From Bacteroidota bacterium (lineage in GTDB: Bacteria; Bacteroidota; Bacteroidia; Chitinophagales; Chitinophagaceae): 64,000 nt of DNA. Location of the stretch: NCBI GenBank assembly GCA_018267955.1, contig JAFDXL010000009.1, forward strand, positions 1,256,774-1,320,773, given 5' to 3'. Under the pieces are notes generated by a model that was given only the letters and a program-made list of their open reading frames with translations, was not told where the DNA came from and did not search any database. The position numbers and the translations under genes were made by a program. How positions within the stretch are numbered: position 1 is the first letter of the stretch; every line of letters starts with the position of its first letter. This document shows positions 17,743 to 27,929 of the stretch, piece after piece.

Positions 17743-20700
17743 TTACTTCCTTAAAATCATACCGTCCGGACTTGGTCGGTACCCTTTTTTATACAAATAT
17801 TGAATCTCTTTCCAAAAAGACGTTCCTTTTTGAGCTTTAAACGCAGGTTTTGACAAAATAAAAATATCTCCTCTTGCAATAGCTCTATCTAAAAACCTTT
17901 TGTTTGCTGCCCATTGTTCTTCCTCAGACATTTGGTACCATATATCGCTGGGTATGCTAAAAACATGTGCTTCAAGTTCTTTAGCCAAAGTGAGGTATTC
18001 AGGATAACTACCCAATACTGTAATGCCTTTATAGAGTGATCTAAAATCTCCCCACAATGAACTAAATCCTAATGCCGGTGGTTCGCCGGCTATAACATGC
18101 TTAACTCCACGTCGCCTTGCCAAATCTAAATTTTCGTGAAACCTTCTTTGCAAAGAAGATCTTACTTGTTTTGGTGTCATCGCCGGTCGGTTAAAGGAGT
18201 TCGCAGCAATTTGTTGTATGGCTCCCCATCCATAACCTCTGCTGCTTCCCGCATAATGGCTTGCCTGTCCTTCCTTATACTTATTCATACGCTCTGCTAC
18301 ATCTTCTTGGATATGGCGTCGTGCAAAATCTGTCGATGGTGCAAAGCCTCCGCCTCTCGACCCTCCGCCTACTGCGGCAGAGGTACTACCACCTCCTGAT
18401 CCGCCGTCACTACCGCCTCCACCTCCGCTGCCTGTGCTTGCTGGAGCTGCAGGGCCTGCGTCCGCTTCGCCACCGCCACCACCGTCTGTACCTGAAGACT
18501 CATCTCCACCGCCGAATAAGCTTCCAAAAAAGTCGCCGATTGCAGCCCATATATCAGTTCCATCCGAACCATCTCCACCCCGTGGAGATACAACATTTGG
18601 TCTATCATCGCAATGTTGCTGCCTGAGCGCTCTCTTTTCTTTTTTATTATGACCTAACCCCAAAGGATCCGTATAATTCGCAGGGTCATTGCCCACAAAA
18701 TGATACGGTGAGAACATTTCCTGTCCCATCTGGTCTGCCAATGGGTCTACACTGGTAAACCTACCTATCTGCTGGTCGTATTGTCTATAATTGAAGTCTG
18801 ATAATTGCAGGTTCAGGTGCGGCTGCAATTCATTGCCTTCAAACAGGTAATTACTTTTCAAAGCACCTGTGGCAAGCCCGGCATCCAGCACCAGCCCATG
18901 AGGGTAGTAATGCTGTTCCTGCTGCAATTGCCCATAGTGTATGGTAAAGGTGGTATTATCTATAAATGTAACCACATCACTTTCATTGCTTACATAAGCA
19001 AGTACATAGCCGTTCTTCCTGCAGAAATACCCCGGCTGTGTCAGCATGTTCCATACATGATCGGGCCCTTTCATTTGAGTAATGCTGCATTCTTCAGGCA
19101 GTATATTGAACGATTCGTCGAAGGATAGATAATTCAGGTACACCCTCGGGTAATTCCGGTCTGTAATGCTGTCTTTCATCGCATCGTAGATCGCATAATT
19201 CTCGGCCCCTAGCAGGTTTGATACGGTGGTGCTGCTGATAGTGCCCCCTTCGCCGCCTGTCAGCGTTCCCGTAGTAAGGGTGCTTAGTAATGCCCCTGCC
19301 ATTGTAGAGGCAGTAGCATAGGTATTAAAGGCATTGGTGTCTCCGGTTTCATAATAGCCATAGCTCTGCAGGTCCAGCTGATCTCCTGCCATTACATGTA
19401 CCAATATAGCGGTGCCGACCTGGTTGGTGGTTCCATCCAGCTGGCCGCTCATCAGGTCTTCGGGTGTGCCCGAAGGATTATTATCCCGTATCGTTTGGAT
19501 ACCGGAAAACATAGCCTCTTCTATATTTGCCGCCACCATCTCAAAACCGGCATGGAAGGCAATAGCTGTTCTGGTCTCCGCAGTTTGCACCGTCCGCACA
19601 TTGCCCTGGTGATCACGGGCAAACACGTCTGTTTTAAAATAAAGGCTGTCCTTCAGCCAGCGGTAGCGGCCTTCGGGGTGCATTACATATTGCAGGCTGT
19701 CATTGTTAAGAACCAACGGTCCCCAGTAGCGATACACGGTGCTATCACCACCCTCGCGTATGCGTTTTTGCAGTATTACACCACCGGCATCATATATATT
19801 CTCAATAGAGTCTGTTCCTGCCTTCACTTTGGTAGGCAAGTCCAGGTCATCATACTGCAGGGCTATCGCCTTATTGGCATCAGTTATCAGGTTGCCGTTA
19901 TGATCATAGGTATAATCGTTACCCGTACCGGAAGAACCGTTGTCAAAATCACTTACCGGGCTTTTAACCCCTCCGTCCGTTACTTTTTGCAGCCTGTTAC
20001 CATTGTCATAGGTATAACCCAGCAGGTCTATGTTAGCCGGCTGTAGCAAAGTATCATATCCTCTCTGATTCATGGTCAGGATATTACCATTGAGATCGTA
20101 GGTAAGATTTGATACGGTAAAGTCCCTGTTCGCATTATTCCAGTTAGGAGCCCCTGGGCCAACGGCGCTGGAGTCCCTGTAGGTAGCATCCGTCAGCCTG
20201 CCTGCTGCGTCATATAAATAACCATATGCACGTACTTCACTGCTGGACGACCGCCATTTATAACCGGATAACGAACCGTCATATCGCGGGTGGTCAAAAC
20301 CTGTCTCATAATTCAATTCCGACAGGTAGGTCATATGATCTGGTAAAATGGCATCACGGAGGTCGGCGGCATTAATGCCCATCAGCTGCCCCCGTACATT
20401 GTAGGTAAAGTTCTGGTCTTCGGTCTCGCACAGGGTTTGCTTGGTCACCCTGCCGAAATTATCATAGGTATAGCTGGCCACATAATACCAGGCAAAGGTG
20501 TCTATCTTCTGGCGTACATCAAGCAACCTTGTCGTAATAAGATCATAGTTATAACCGGTAACTATCCTCGTGTTTGGCTTATTAGCCCCGTTCCATAGGT
20601 GGTAGCTGGCTATTTTGCGCACCAGCTGGTTTGCAAAATTATACTGCAAGGTAACGGTATCCCATTTGCTCCACGGATTTTGTGTCTGCTGCTGTATTAG

Positions 20701-22176
20701 CCTTCCCTTTTCATCATAGAAATACAGGTTGGTCATCCAGGTATTTGTGAAATTATTGGTCGCCCCGCGATCCAGTATTTTAACCTTTGATGCTACAAGC
20801 TTACCCTGCACATTTAGCAATGGCGTTGGTGTTTCCGCGTAATATGCTGCTGTTTGGTAAAGAGCAGAATAACCTGAATTAAAAGAAGAACTTACCGGCG
20901 AATTGCTATAATCATCATAATAATTGTAAGAATAAATATCACAGCCGTATAAGCTTGTAGGATAGGTATAGCCCGAAAAACAATTCGTGATCCAGTATTC
21001 CAGGGTGCCGGTTGCCGTTACGGGGTTGCCGCTTACATAATGGGTAACCGGCGTTGTGGTGCCTGCCGCTACGCCTCTCCAATAACTTATGGTCTCACTG
21101 CCTGTATATACGCCCGTCATTATCGTGCGGCCACGTTTATCATAGATCACGAACCTTAGCTTGCCGCTATCTCTTAATCCCGGTGTCTGGAACAATACAG
21201 GCTGGAAATATTTATTGTAGATAACAATATCGGTATCGCTCCTTCCCGGCACACGCTTGTTCACCACATTGCCGTAAGTGTCATAGGCGTACTGGAAACA
21301 AAGATCATTGACATTCGACAAACAGGTATTGCTCGTAAATTGATCAGTAGCCTTCGGCGGTACGATGCATACCAGTTGATCGAGGTCGTTATACACATAG
21401 TAGGTGGTGAGCCAGGTACTGCCGCCTGCAAACACTTTTCGGCAGATCAGCTTACCATCCATATCGGTATATGTTTTTACGGACTGGCTATGCTGGCCAT
21501 CGCTCTCCGCAACCACCAATTTGTTGGCAGCATAATAGCCGGATTTGCAAACCGTGCCGCTACTATAGGTTACGATATATATTTCGTTGGCTGCATTGAA
21601 ACCGGAAGTACTGGTAGCACCTCTTGGCTCACCAACCATTGCCCTGCCGGGCAAAAAGGATTTTGTCGTGGGTACGCCGCTTACGCTGGCAAAGCTGCCG
21701 GCAGAATAGGCATTGTCATGTTCCGCCGGGAACTGGGCACTGTAAAAGTTCTTTTGCAGTGTGAAGGGATTATTGATAAAATCTCCCGTAGAATAGGTGT
21801 AGAAAGGCAGATAATTAACGGAGGTATCCCATTCTCTGTGGTCGAATGGTTGTACAATAGCCTGGCCCGTACCATTGTTATTGATAGACATCAGTGCATT
21901 GCCCCAGCCATCCAAATAAGTCGTATTATAGATCATATTGCCTGTGAACAGGTTGGATGGCAGCGAGGTCATGGGCCGCTGCGGGTAAACCGTACGCAAA
22001 TAGGTGTGCCCCGATGGCGTGACGTTTGGTGACTGGTTGTAATCGTAAGGATAAGCTATTTGTCCCGATCCGCCGCCGGAAGGCAGGCCCGCAGTGCTTG
22101 GAAGATTTTGTGCTTCAGCACCACCACAAACAAACATCCCCGATAACAGGAAAACTATATGGAATATCTTTTTCAT
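17743..22176 (-). CDS. RHS repeat protein with DUF6443 N-region and variable C-terminal toxin-like domain
   Basis: The 1477-residue protein has a signal peptide (ending GGAEAQ) and a DUF6443-like N-region (YLDGWGNALMSINNNG, residues about 88-105). Many YD/RHS repeats follow (YNYDLITTRLLD, YTYDNFGRVTKQ, YDAAGRLTDATYRD), then the RHS core motif QIGRFTSVDPLADQMG and NDPANYTDPLG ending near residue 1174. After it come a very Gly/Ser-rich linker (about 1218-1277), a helical region, and a terminal domain of about 90 residues (from about 1386: VLGSYPEYLTLAKELEAH to the end). RHS shells enclose a cleaved C-terminal toxin. The terminal domain is probably the toxin; I cannot name its activity. Two small immunity-like genes follow. 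Confidence 0.9.
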   Translation of the reverse strand: MKKIFHIVFLLSGMFVCGGAEAQNLPSTAGLPSGGGSGQIAYPYDYNQSPNVTPSGHTYLRTVYPQRPMTSLPSNLFTGNMIYNTTYLDGWGNALMSINNNGTGQAIVQPFDHREWDTSVNYLPFYTYSTGDFINNPFTLQKNFYSAQFPAEHDNAYSAGSFASVSGVPTTKSFLPGRAMVGEPRGATSTSGFNAANEIYIVTYSSGTVCKSGYYAANKLVVAESDGQHSQSVKTYTDMDGKLICRKVFAGGSTWLTTYYVYNDLDQLVCIVPPKATDQFTSNTCLSNVNDLCFQYAYDTYGNVVNKRVPGRSDTDIVIYNKYFQPVLFQTPGLRDSGKLRFVIYDKRGRTIMTGVYTGSETISYWRGVAAGTTTPVTHYVSGNPVTATGTLEYWITNCFSGYTYPTSLYGCDIYSYNYYDDYSNSPVSSSFNSGYSALYQTAAYYAETPTPLLNVQGKLVASKVKILDRGATNNFTNTWMTNLYFYDEKGRLIQQQTQNPWSKWDTVTLQYNFANQLVRKIASYHLWNGANKPNTRIVTGYNYDLITTRLLDVRQKIDTFAWYYVASYTYDNFGRVTKQTLCETEDQNFTYNVRGQLMGINAADLRDAILPDHMTYLSELNYETGFDHPRYDGSLSGYKWRSSSSEVRAYGYLYDAAGRLTDATYRDSSAVGPGAPNWNNANRDFTVSNLTYDLNGNILTMNQRGYDTLLQPANIDLLGYTYDNGNRLQKVTDGGVKSPVSDFDNGSSGTGNDYTYDHNGNLITDANKAIALQYDDLDLPTKVKAGTDSIENIYDAGGVILQKRIREGGDSTVYRYWGPLVLNNDSLQYVMHPEGRYRWLKDSLYFKTDVFARDHQGNVRTVQTAETRTAIAFHAGFEMVAANIEEAMFSGIQTIRDNNPSGTPEDLMSGQLDGTTNQVGTAILVHVMAGDQLDLQSYGYYETGDTNAFNTYATASTMAGALLSTLTTGTLTGGEGGTISSTTVSNLLGAENYAIYDAMKDSITDRNYPRVYLNYLSFDESFNILPEECSITQMKGPDHVWNMLTQPGYFCRKNGYVLAYVSNESDVVTFIDNTTFTIHYGQLQQEQHYYPHGLVLDAGLATGALKSNYLFEGNELQPHLNLQLSDFNYRQYDQQIGRFTSVDPLADQMGQEMFSPYHFVGNDPANYTDPLGLGHNKKEKRALRQQHCDDRPNVVSPRGGDGSDGTDIWAAIGDFFGSLFGGGDESSGTDGGGGGEADAGPAAPASTGSGGGGGSDGGSGGGSTSAAVGGGSRGGGFAPSTDFARRHIQEDVAERMNKYKEGQASHYAGSSRGYGWGAIQQIAANSFNRPAMTPKQVRSSLQRRFHENLDLARRRGVKHVIAGEPPALGFSSLWGDFRSLYKGITVLGSYPEYLTLAKELEAHVFSIPSDIWYQMSEEEQWAANKRFLDRAIARGDIFILSKPAFKAQKGTSFWKEIQYLYKKGYRPSPDGMILRK

Positions 22177-22199
22177 AAGGAGTCTTTAAGGATGTTTGG

Positions 22200-25100
22200 T
22201 TATTGATTAGGATTACAGTTATCGCATTGTACAGGACCGTTATCATAGCTGGTATTCCAGGGGCTACTGCAACTGGCCGTTACGGCTTTAACGATGTTCC
22301 CTCGCAAGTCCCGGACTATAGTCGGTCGCCCCATCGCATCATATTCGTAATAGTTGATATACCCGCTATTATTCGCGCTGCTGGTCATCCCTATATTGGG
22401 AGCATACGTATAGGTAGACATCGACGCTTCCAAGGGGCAAAGTCTGAGTTCATCAATATATGTTTCCGGGGAAGGAGGTATCGTGCTTGCCCCCTGGCCG
22501 GTAATCGTAAGATGTTCTCCTCGTCCCGGGCTAATAATCGCTGTATAATATTCCCATCCGTTGACAGTATTTTGTAACGTCATCGTTACAGGAGTGTATC
22601 CATGACCGCCTATTAGACTTACAACCGGTATTGCTGACATGGTATATTTTGTCCAGAAGGATAGTACGTACTTTACGCCGTCATGCAATGTTTTGCTGTC
22701 AATCTCATCACCACTCAGATAATAAGCTTTGGTTCCTGTGATTGAACCTGATGCATCCGTTCCTGTATTCCAGAATATCCAGTTGCCGTTGCTTTCTGCA
22801 GTAGTATGAAAATCATCAGACTCGAAGCTGCTATAAGCGATATCATCGTACATGGCATTGACTGCCTTTGCCAGCAACCAACCGTTCAGGCTATCATATA
22901 TATTGGCTATGTATTGATCCTGGTTATTCAGCTTGATCTCAACGGGGTTATTAGTAGCATCATACCGGGTCACTTCAGATACCTTCATAAAATTGGTTCC
23001 GTAATCGTTGCGGTAATTATAATTGAATGCTGCTTTATCATTGATCTTTGTTGTATCCAGGTAATTTGCATAGCTTAAGGGGCTAGTCTGTATGGTTGAA
23101 AATTTGGCGGGAAACCTGATAAACCCATTTACTGAATCAGTAACAACGAGCGTTCTGCCTAAAAGCTGGTTGCCCGCGGCGCTAACCTTCCAACTGATGG
23201 TTGACAAGGGATTAGCCGCATTTTGTGGGAAGGTGCGGGAATACCCATAATTACCTGCGTATTTTATCTCGGTAGCGAAAGTATCTCCTTTACTGTCTGT
23301 CCAGGTATCTGATGTCAGGTTGAATGCCCCATCATAGGTATAGGTATGCACCTCCGGCATCTTATTGCCCCCGATGTAGGTGGTGTCATTGACCTTGTAA
23401 GGTATTAACCATTCATTATCGAAGCCACGATAATTAAAATGGAAATAAGTGAATAAGGTATTGAACTCTTTAACACCGGTTATCGGATCCCCATCCGTAT
23501 AATAGTTATAGCTTGTCTCCTCTCTCGAGGTAAGTACCCCGGACTTATCATAGGTTTCCGTCTTTATTGGCTGGCCTAATCTGTACTTTAGCAAACTAGG
23601 CGGCATGGTATGGAATTGCTCTCCTGTTATGGCAGTCATGCAGGAGGTATCATTATTCGACGCATCCTTGAACATCAGGTTCGTGAACCAAGTGGTTATT
23701 TTAGATTGCTGCTGACCTAAATAACCTTTCGTAGTAACAGTCACCTTTCCAAATCCGTGGTTGGAATTATGGAAATATTCGTGTGAGTTCAGGAAGTAGT
23801 TGCAAACAACAAGGCAGTTATTGGGGTCATTGTCACCCAGGCTGTAAGTTGCAGTATCCGTATACCACATATAGCCACCCCTGTTAAATCTTTGGCCATC
23901 CTCATAGGTATATTCTGTAGTGATCGTATTCTGATAACTATAGCCATCCCGGCTAATGATCTTTCCGATACACAACCCGTCATTACAGGTATCGCCCTGT
24001 AATGCGGTATCAATATCACTGCATCCTTTATAAACCGGTGGCACTACCAGGTGATCGATCTTTCCATTTGCATAGGTAAATGACCTGCTATAGGAACAGA
24101 ATGGATTGGTAAGATGATAATCCTGGTATACCAGCGAATCTCTGCCGCCAGAGCAATTACGGATGGTTTGCAGGGAGAATGCCTGCGCTTTGTTAAAATC
24201 GTATGATCTGTCCTGCCCCCAATCATGAATAGACGTATCGGTATATGCGGTAAATACATAACCCGGGCCTCCAACCTGATGATGATAGGGAATGGATAAA
24301 TAAAAAGTGTCAACTACGCCTGGGTGAAATAAATGCCGGACATACATATAGCTCGCTTTATTGTTGTAGTACCCGTAAAAATCCTGTTTAGACGTAAACC
24401 GGTCAGGCAAGGGAGTTGCGTTGTAAGTAAAGGTGAAATAGTTCTCATAAGTAGAACCGTCAGGCCCCACTTTATCTATGCTTTTTAGTTTTAATCTTGT
24501 TCCCCTGTCCAGGTGGGCCGACCTCATGGAATCTGCATTGTATCCGGTCGTTACCATGCTGCTGACTAAAGTGGAGCAAGCGGAAGGAACAGCATATTCA
24601 ATCGAATTCAGCCCCCGGTCCATGGTATTGAAATAGGCCTGGTTCAGCCTGAACGTAATAGGATTGACATCATTGGTTTTGATAATGATGTTCTTCACCC
24701 GGTAATCCGTCCGGTTATCACAACGCCCGTTGATACTGCTGTCTAGGTCAAAATCTGCCGTTACCCCATGCGGGTAGGTGATACGTTTGATATGTGTCTT
24801 TATCCCCGTGTAATAATGGCTTTTGATTTCAACCGGGTCAGGATCTGCGGTCTCGTCAACTTGCAATCTTGGATACACGGTTTCGGTTACATTCTCTAAG
24901 TAGTTTGCCCATTTTTTATAATAATCATACTGGATCGTAAATCCGGTATAGGTAACTATTTGTGTCAGGTTCCAGGTTTCGATCGGATAGTATATACCGG
25001 TATCGGGATAGATAACAGTACTATCCGGGAAACCAAAGGTTTTGCGCCTGTAATCTCCCCTATGAAATGTAAACGTGTTACCGAGTTCATCAACTATAGT

Positions 25101-25766
25101 AAACCCAAGGAGGTCGTGCAGGGAGTCTAAGCCGCATTTCGCCCCAAACCCGCTGCGAACATTAGTATACCCCGAACCACTAACATCTTCTGTCACCGGG
25201 TATATATGAATGGAACTATGCGGCCTGGTCTGGCATTCAACTACCGTCCCCAAATAATTCTTTACAAAACTAAACTCAACACTACGGCCACCGAAGTTTG
25301 CTGTAAATACATCCGGATCTGCGTCATCCATCAACGGGTCGCCTTCCGTTCTGTTTGCACCCGGCACCAGCCTTCCCTGCAGAGAATCGCTGGTGCTGGC
25401 AAATTTTGTCGGCAAAGTAACTTCATCCTCCAATCCTGCTACCTGCCGTGTAATGGTTCCTCCATAGTTCAGCTCCCATCCAAGGCCTACAGAAGAGCTA
25501 AGCTGATTTACCTTAATGCCCTTTGCCAGGTAATCGAGCGTAATTCCAAGATCCAGTCCTGCTACAGCGTTGGAATAAATTGGTATACTGACGGACGCTG
25601 TACCAGTATACAGGTCAACATCTACCGTATTTGTACCAGCTCCGTTCTTTAATGCATTTGGTTTATGGATGGCATCGATCGTGTTCGCACCTTTCAGGTT
25701 TTGCGCAAACAAGAGATTTGTGCTTCCCAGTAGCAGGGCTGTGATCAGGATAATATGTCTGGCCAT
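22200..25766 (-). CDS. RHS-associated secreted protein (SpvB/TcdB-like N-terminal shell component)
   Basis: The 1188-residue protein has a signal peptide (ILITALLLGSTNLLFAQ) and an N-terminal region, NTVDVDLYTGTASVSIPIY, typical of the first part of Bacteroidota RHS/YD systems. A long beta-rich body with YD-like units follows (YNADSMRSAHLD, YTYEDGQRFNRG, HTYTYDGAFNLT), then a carbohydrate-binding-like stretch and a final RHS-type unit YEYDAMGRPTIVRD near the C-terminus. There is no toxin tail. It lies 23 bases upstream of the toxin-bearing RHS protein and is probably a structural partner of it, as in split RHS systems (inference). Confidence 0.84.
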   Translation of the reverse strand: MARHIILITALLLGSTNLLFAQNLKGANTIDAIHKPNALKNGAGTNTVDVDLYTGTASVSIPIYSNAVAGLDLGITLDYLAKGIKVNQLSSSVGLGWELNYGGTITRQVAGLEDEVTLPTKFASTSDSLQGRLVPGANRTEGDPLMDDADPDVFTANFGGRSVEFSFVKNYLGTVVECQTRPHSSIHIYPVTEDVSGSGYTNVRSGFGAKCGLDSLHDLLGFTIVDELGNTFTFHRGDYRRKTFGFPDSTVIYPDTGIYYPIETWNLTQIVTYTGFTIQYDYYKKWANYLENVTETVYPRLQVDETADPDPVEIKSHYYTGIKTHIKRITYPHGVTADFDLDSSINGRCDNRTDYRVKNIIIKTNDVNPITFRLNQAYFNTMDRGLNSIEYAVPSACSTLVSSMVTTGYNADSMRSAHLDRGTRLKLKSIDKVGPDGSTYENYFTFTYNATPLPDRFTSKQDFYGYYNNKASYMYVRHLFHPGVVDTFYLSIPYHHQVGGPGYVFTAYTDTSIHDWGQDRSYDFNKAQAFSLQTIRNCSGGRDSLVYQDYHLTNPFCSYSRSFTYANGKIDHLVVPPVYKGCSDIDTALQGDTCNDGLCIGKIISRDGYSYQNTITTEYTYEDGQRFNRGGYMWYTDTATYSLGDNDPNNCLVVCNYFLNSHEYFHNSNHGFGKVTVTTKGYLGQQQSKITTWFTNLMFKDASNNDTSCMTAITGEQFHTMPPSLLKYRLGQPIKTETYDKSGVLTSREETSYNYYTDGDPITGVKEFNTLFTYFHFNYRGFDNEWLIPYKVNDTTYIGGNKMPEVHTYTYDGAFNLTSDTWTDSKGDTFATEIKYAGNYGYSRTFPQNAANPLSTISWKVSAAGNQLLGRTLVVTDSVNGFIRFPAKFSTIQTSPLSYANYLDTTKINDKAAFNYNYRNDYGTNFMKVSEVTRYDATNNPVEIKLNNQDQYIANIYDSLNGWLLAKAVNAMYDDIAYSSFESDDFHTTAESNGNWIFWNTGTDASGSITGTKAYYLSGDEIDSKTLHDGVKYVLSFWTKYTMSAIPVVSLIGGHGYTPVTMTLQNTVNGWEYYTAIISPGRGEHLTITGQGASTIPPSPETYIDELRLCPLEASMSTYTYAPNIGMTSSANNSGYINYYEYDAMGRPTIVRDLRGNIVKAVTASCSSPWNTSYDNGPVQCDNCNPNQ

Positions 25767-25773
25767 AGTATGG

Positions 25774-27207
25774 TTATTTTTTTATAGATGCAAATCGTAA
25801 AACAATGGGGCTTCTGAGGCCTTTTCCCTTCCACCACGCGTCATACAATATTTGTATGCTGCCGTTCCATTTGCTGTTGATGTTATAAGCTTTGGTCAGG
25901 CCCGCTAATATGGATTCGTTATATGATCTTGTATTATGTGCAGTGGGAATTAATTCATTGGATGCTTGTTTTGTGTCCAGGAATGCAGCCTGCTTATACA
26001 TGCGCTCGTATCCAGCGTAAAGCCCCACTCCATATACCAATTGCCAGTTTACATAGGTCCTCAGCCCTAAGCCCTGGAAGCTTAATCTCAGGTTATTCCA
26101 GTTCTGTCCCAATCCTATGGAGGTAGCGATGCCAATGCCATAACTGAGCTTCGGTGTATGTTTAAAGCCTGCCATAACGGATGCCTGTAACATCGCTGGC
26201 TTACCGTCCAAAGTCGACCGACTTGTTTGCCAGTTGAATTGTTTTTCTATGCGCTGGGCAAATGGCAAGCCCCGCATTGGGTTGATTTTAAACTCCGGCT
26301 TCTTCGGTTTCCTTAATGCAGAAAGGGATGTCTTTGTTTGCCGAACTGCATTTCTTGCTGTTTGCAGTTTTTTCATCTCGGACATATAATCCTGCATCTG
26401 GCTGCCCATTTTTTGCTGCATTCCACCCAGGCTATTCCCGAATTTCTGTTGCAGGCTTGCCGTTAATTGCCGTTTCGTTGGGTAACCCATTTTCTCCAGG
26501 TCGGAAACGCTTGCTCCTTTGGCTGCCAAGGATGCCATACTATTGGAGTTATTAGGGTGCAGGCATTGCTCAAATCCTAGTTCCCCGTGTAAGGTCTCCA
26601 GTGCGAAGTCCTCCGCTTTGGAAGGCCCGTTACTGATGTCTTTGAAGACTTTCATTTTTTCACGGGCATAGAACAATTGCTTGTTCATGCCCGTGACTTG
26701 GCGGCCTGCTTTAGCGGTATTCTTCAGATTGTTTGCCCTTTGTTCTATAAGGCCCCAGATATAATGATTTTGGTTTGCTTGAGCTGCGGCGGATTGTAAT
26801 TGTTCGTTATATTCCGACGCATTGATTTTCCCTGCTACGCTTGATTTGCTCTGTAAGAAAGCTGCAATACGCTGAAGGCTATCGATCGAGGAATTAGAGA
26901 AACCATTTCGCTTCGTACCAGTTCCGTTCTTTGAAAGTGTCCGGATGGAATCGTAGCTTGATCCATGTTGCTGAAGGTTAGCATACGCAACGGAATCTTT
27001 CCGTTTCAACTGCTGCAGGTAACGGTGCTCCTTCCTCGCCAACTTATTCAGCAAGCGCTGTTGGAGCTTTTGATCGCGCACATTCAGTTTATTGATCGAA
27101 CGGATATTTAAATCCAGGTACCGCTTCCCTTGATACAACAACTCACCTTCTTCCTGTGCCTGAGCAGTGGAAGTAATAAGAAACAGTATCAAAAATAATC
27201 GCATCAT
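25774..27207 (-). CDS. RHS-locus coiled-coil protein with C-terminal membrane-barrel-like region
   Basis: The 477-residue protein has a signal peptide (LFLILFLITSTAQAQ). The next 230 residues are strongly helical and rich in Lys, Gln and Leu (KLQQRLLNKLARKEHRYLQQ, YAREKMKVFKDI), suggesting long coiled coils. From about 320 there are alternating beta-strands (MLQASVMAGFKHTPKLSYGIG, LRTYVNWQLVYGVGLYAGYE) ending in VLRFASIK, like a small outer membrane barrel. It is the first gene of the leftward RHS operon, 7 bases before the next one. It may anchor or export the RHS proteins (inference). I do not recognise a named family. Confidence 0.75.
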   Translation of the reverse strand: MMRLFLILFLITSTAQAQEEGELLYQGKRYLDLNIRSINKLNVRDQKLQQRLLNKLARKEHRYLQQLKRKDSVAYANLQQHGSSYDSIRTLSKNGTGTKRNGFSNSSIDSLQRIAAFLQSKSSVAGKINASEYNEQLQSAAAQANQNHYIWGLIEQRANNLKNTAKAGRQVTGMNKQLFYAREKMKVFKDISNGPSKAEDFALETLHGELGFEQCLHPNNSNSMASLAAKGASVSDLEKMGYPTKRQLTASLQQKFGNSLGGMQQKMGSQMQDYMSEMKKLQTARNAVRQTKTSLSALRKPKKPEFKINPMRGLPFAQRIEKQFNWQTSRSTLDGKPAMLQASVMAGFKHTPKLSYGIGIATSIGLGQNWNNLRLSFQGLGLRTYVNWQLVYGVGLYAGYERMYKQAAFLDTKQASNELIPTAHNTRSYNESILAGLTKAYNINSKWNGSIQILYDAWWKGKGLRSPIVLRFASIKK

Positions 27208-27428
27208 GGGTTTTATTTAACCTATGGGCATGCAATAGCTGATAACCAAGCATACTATTGCTTACCGTAGTCCTGTCGATAGGGTTTACAGGAATAAAAC
27301 ACTATATACTTATAATGAAAGCCTTAACTGATAGGAGGGAATTAAGACTGATAAAGATTTGATGGGGTAAACGTAAATTCTATTTCTTTTAAAACAAATA
27401 TTGACTTCTTTATTTTTTTTATTATTTA

Positions 27429-27809
27429 CTAAACGCGTAAGGCTTCCGGTTTTGTGTCCACTGTCGCCAAGGCATCTTCCAAACGATCTGATCTTAGCAG
27501 GTACCGGTCTATACCCTTTTTCATCGCTTCCTCTATGGTTGGTGCATTTTCATTAGAACTGTATGCTATCATCTTTATTCCTGGGTATTGCAGCCTTAGT
27601 TTCTGAAATATATCTTCTTCTTTAAGCAGGCAGGCGATATTGACGATACAGGTATCAGGCAGGTTATCTCCAAAAGATAATTGTTCTGCCAGCTCTAAAA
27701 GCTTATTTGCCTTGATCACCACATTACATCCATATCGTTCCAGCAGCAATGCAAGGCCTTCCAGGTAGATGTCCCAGTCCTCAACGATGGCAACACGGTT
27801 CTGTTTCAT
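27429..27809 (-). CDS. Stand-alone response-regulator receiver-like protein with degenerate phosphorylation site
   Basis: The 126 residues from the ATG at 27809 have the CheY-like fold pattern. RVAIVEDWDIYLEGL supplies the acidic pair (Glu10-Asp11), and IKMIAYSSNEN the Thr/Ser position. The phospho-acceptor aspartate, usually in an LLDxxMP motif, is replaced by Asn57 (CIVNIACLL), and the conserved lysine is Arg106 (RYLLRSDRL). There is no output domain. It is thus a pseudo-receiver that probably acts by protein binding rather than phosphorylation. It is divergent from an XRE regulator with direct-repeat operators between them. Confidence 0.78.
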   Translation of the reverse strand: MKQNRVAIVEDWDIYLEGLALLLERYGCNVVIKANKLLELAEQLSFGDNLPDTCIVNIACLLKEEDIFQKLRLQYPGIKMIAYSSNENAPTIEEAMKKGIDRYLLRSDRLEDALATVDTKPEALRV

Positions 27810-27870
27810 TGGTGTATCGGATGTAGGGTTCAAAGAAAATGATAATCATAATAGATTGTATCTTTTTGCA

Positions 27871-27904
27871 TGTTGTATTTTACGCTTAAACTGTTGTATT
27901 TTAC
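27871..27904. promoter_or_regulatory. Direct-repeat operator in the receiver/XRE divergent promoter region
   Basis: TGTTGTATTTTAC occurs twice, at 27871-27883 and 27892-27904, with a period of 21 bases (two helical turns). The second copy is followed by an inverted part, ACAACA. It lies 26 bases before the XRE gene start and about 60 before the receiver gene start, the expected place for an autoregulatory XRE operator. Confidence 0.6.
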
Positions 27905-27929
27905 AACACAGATATTATAACTTACAATC

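Noticed and set aside
18136..18652. Long forward-strand frames opposite the Gly/Ser-rich part of the RHS gene
   Set aside because: They are an effect of the GGN/TCN repeats on the other strand and have low-complexity products.
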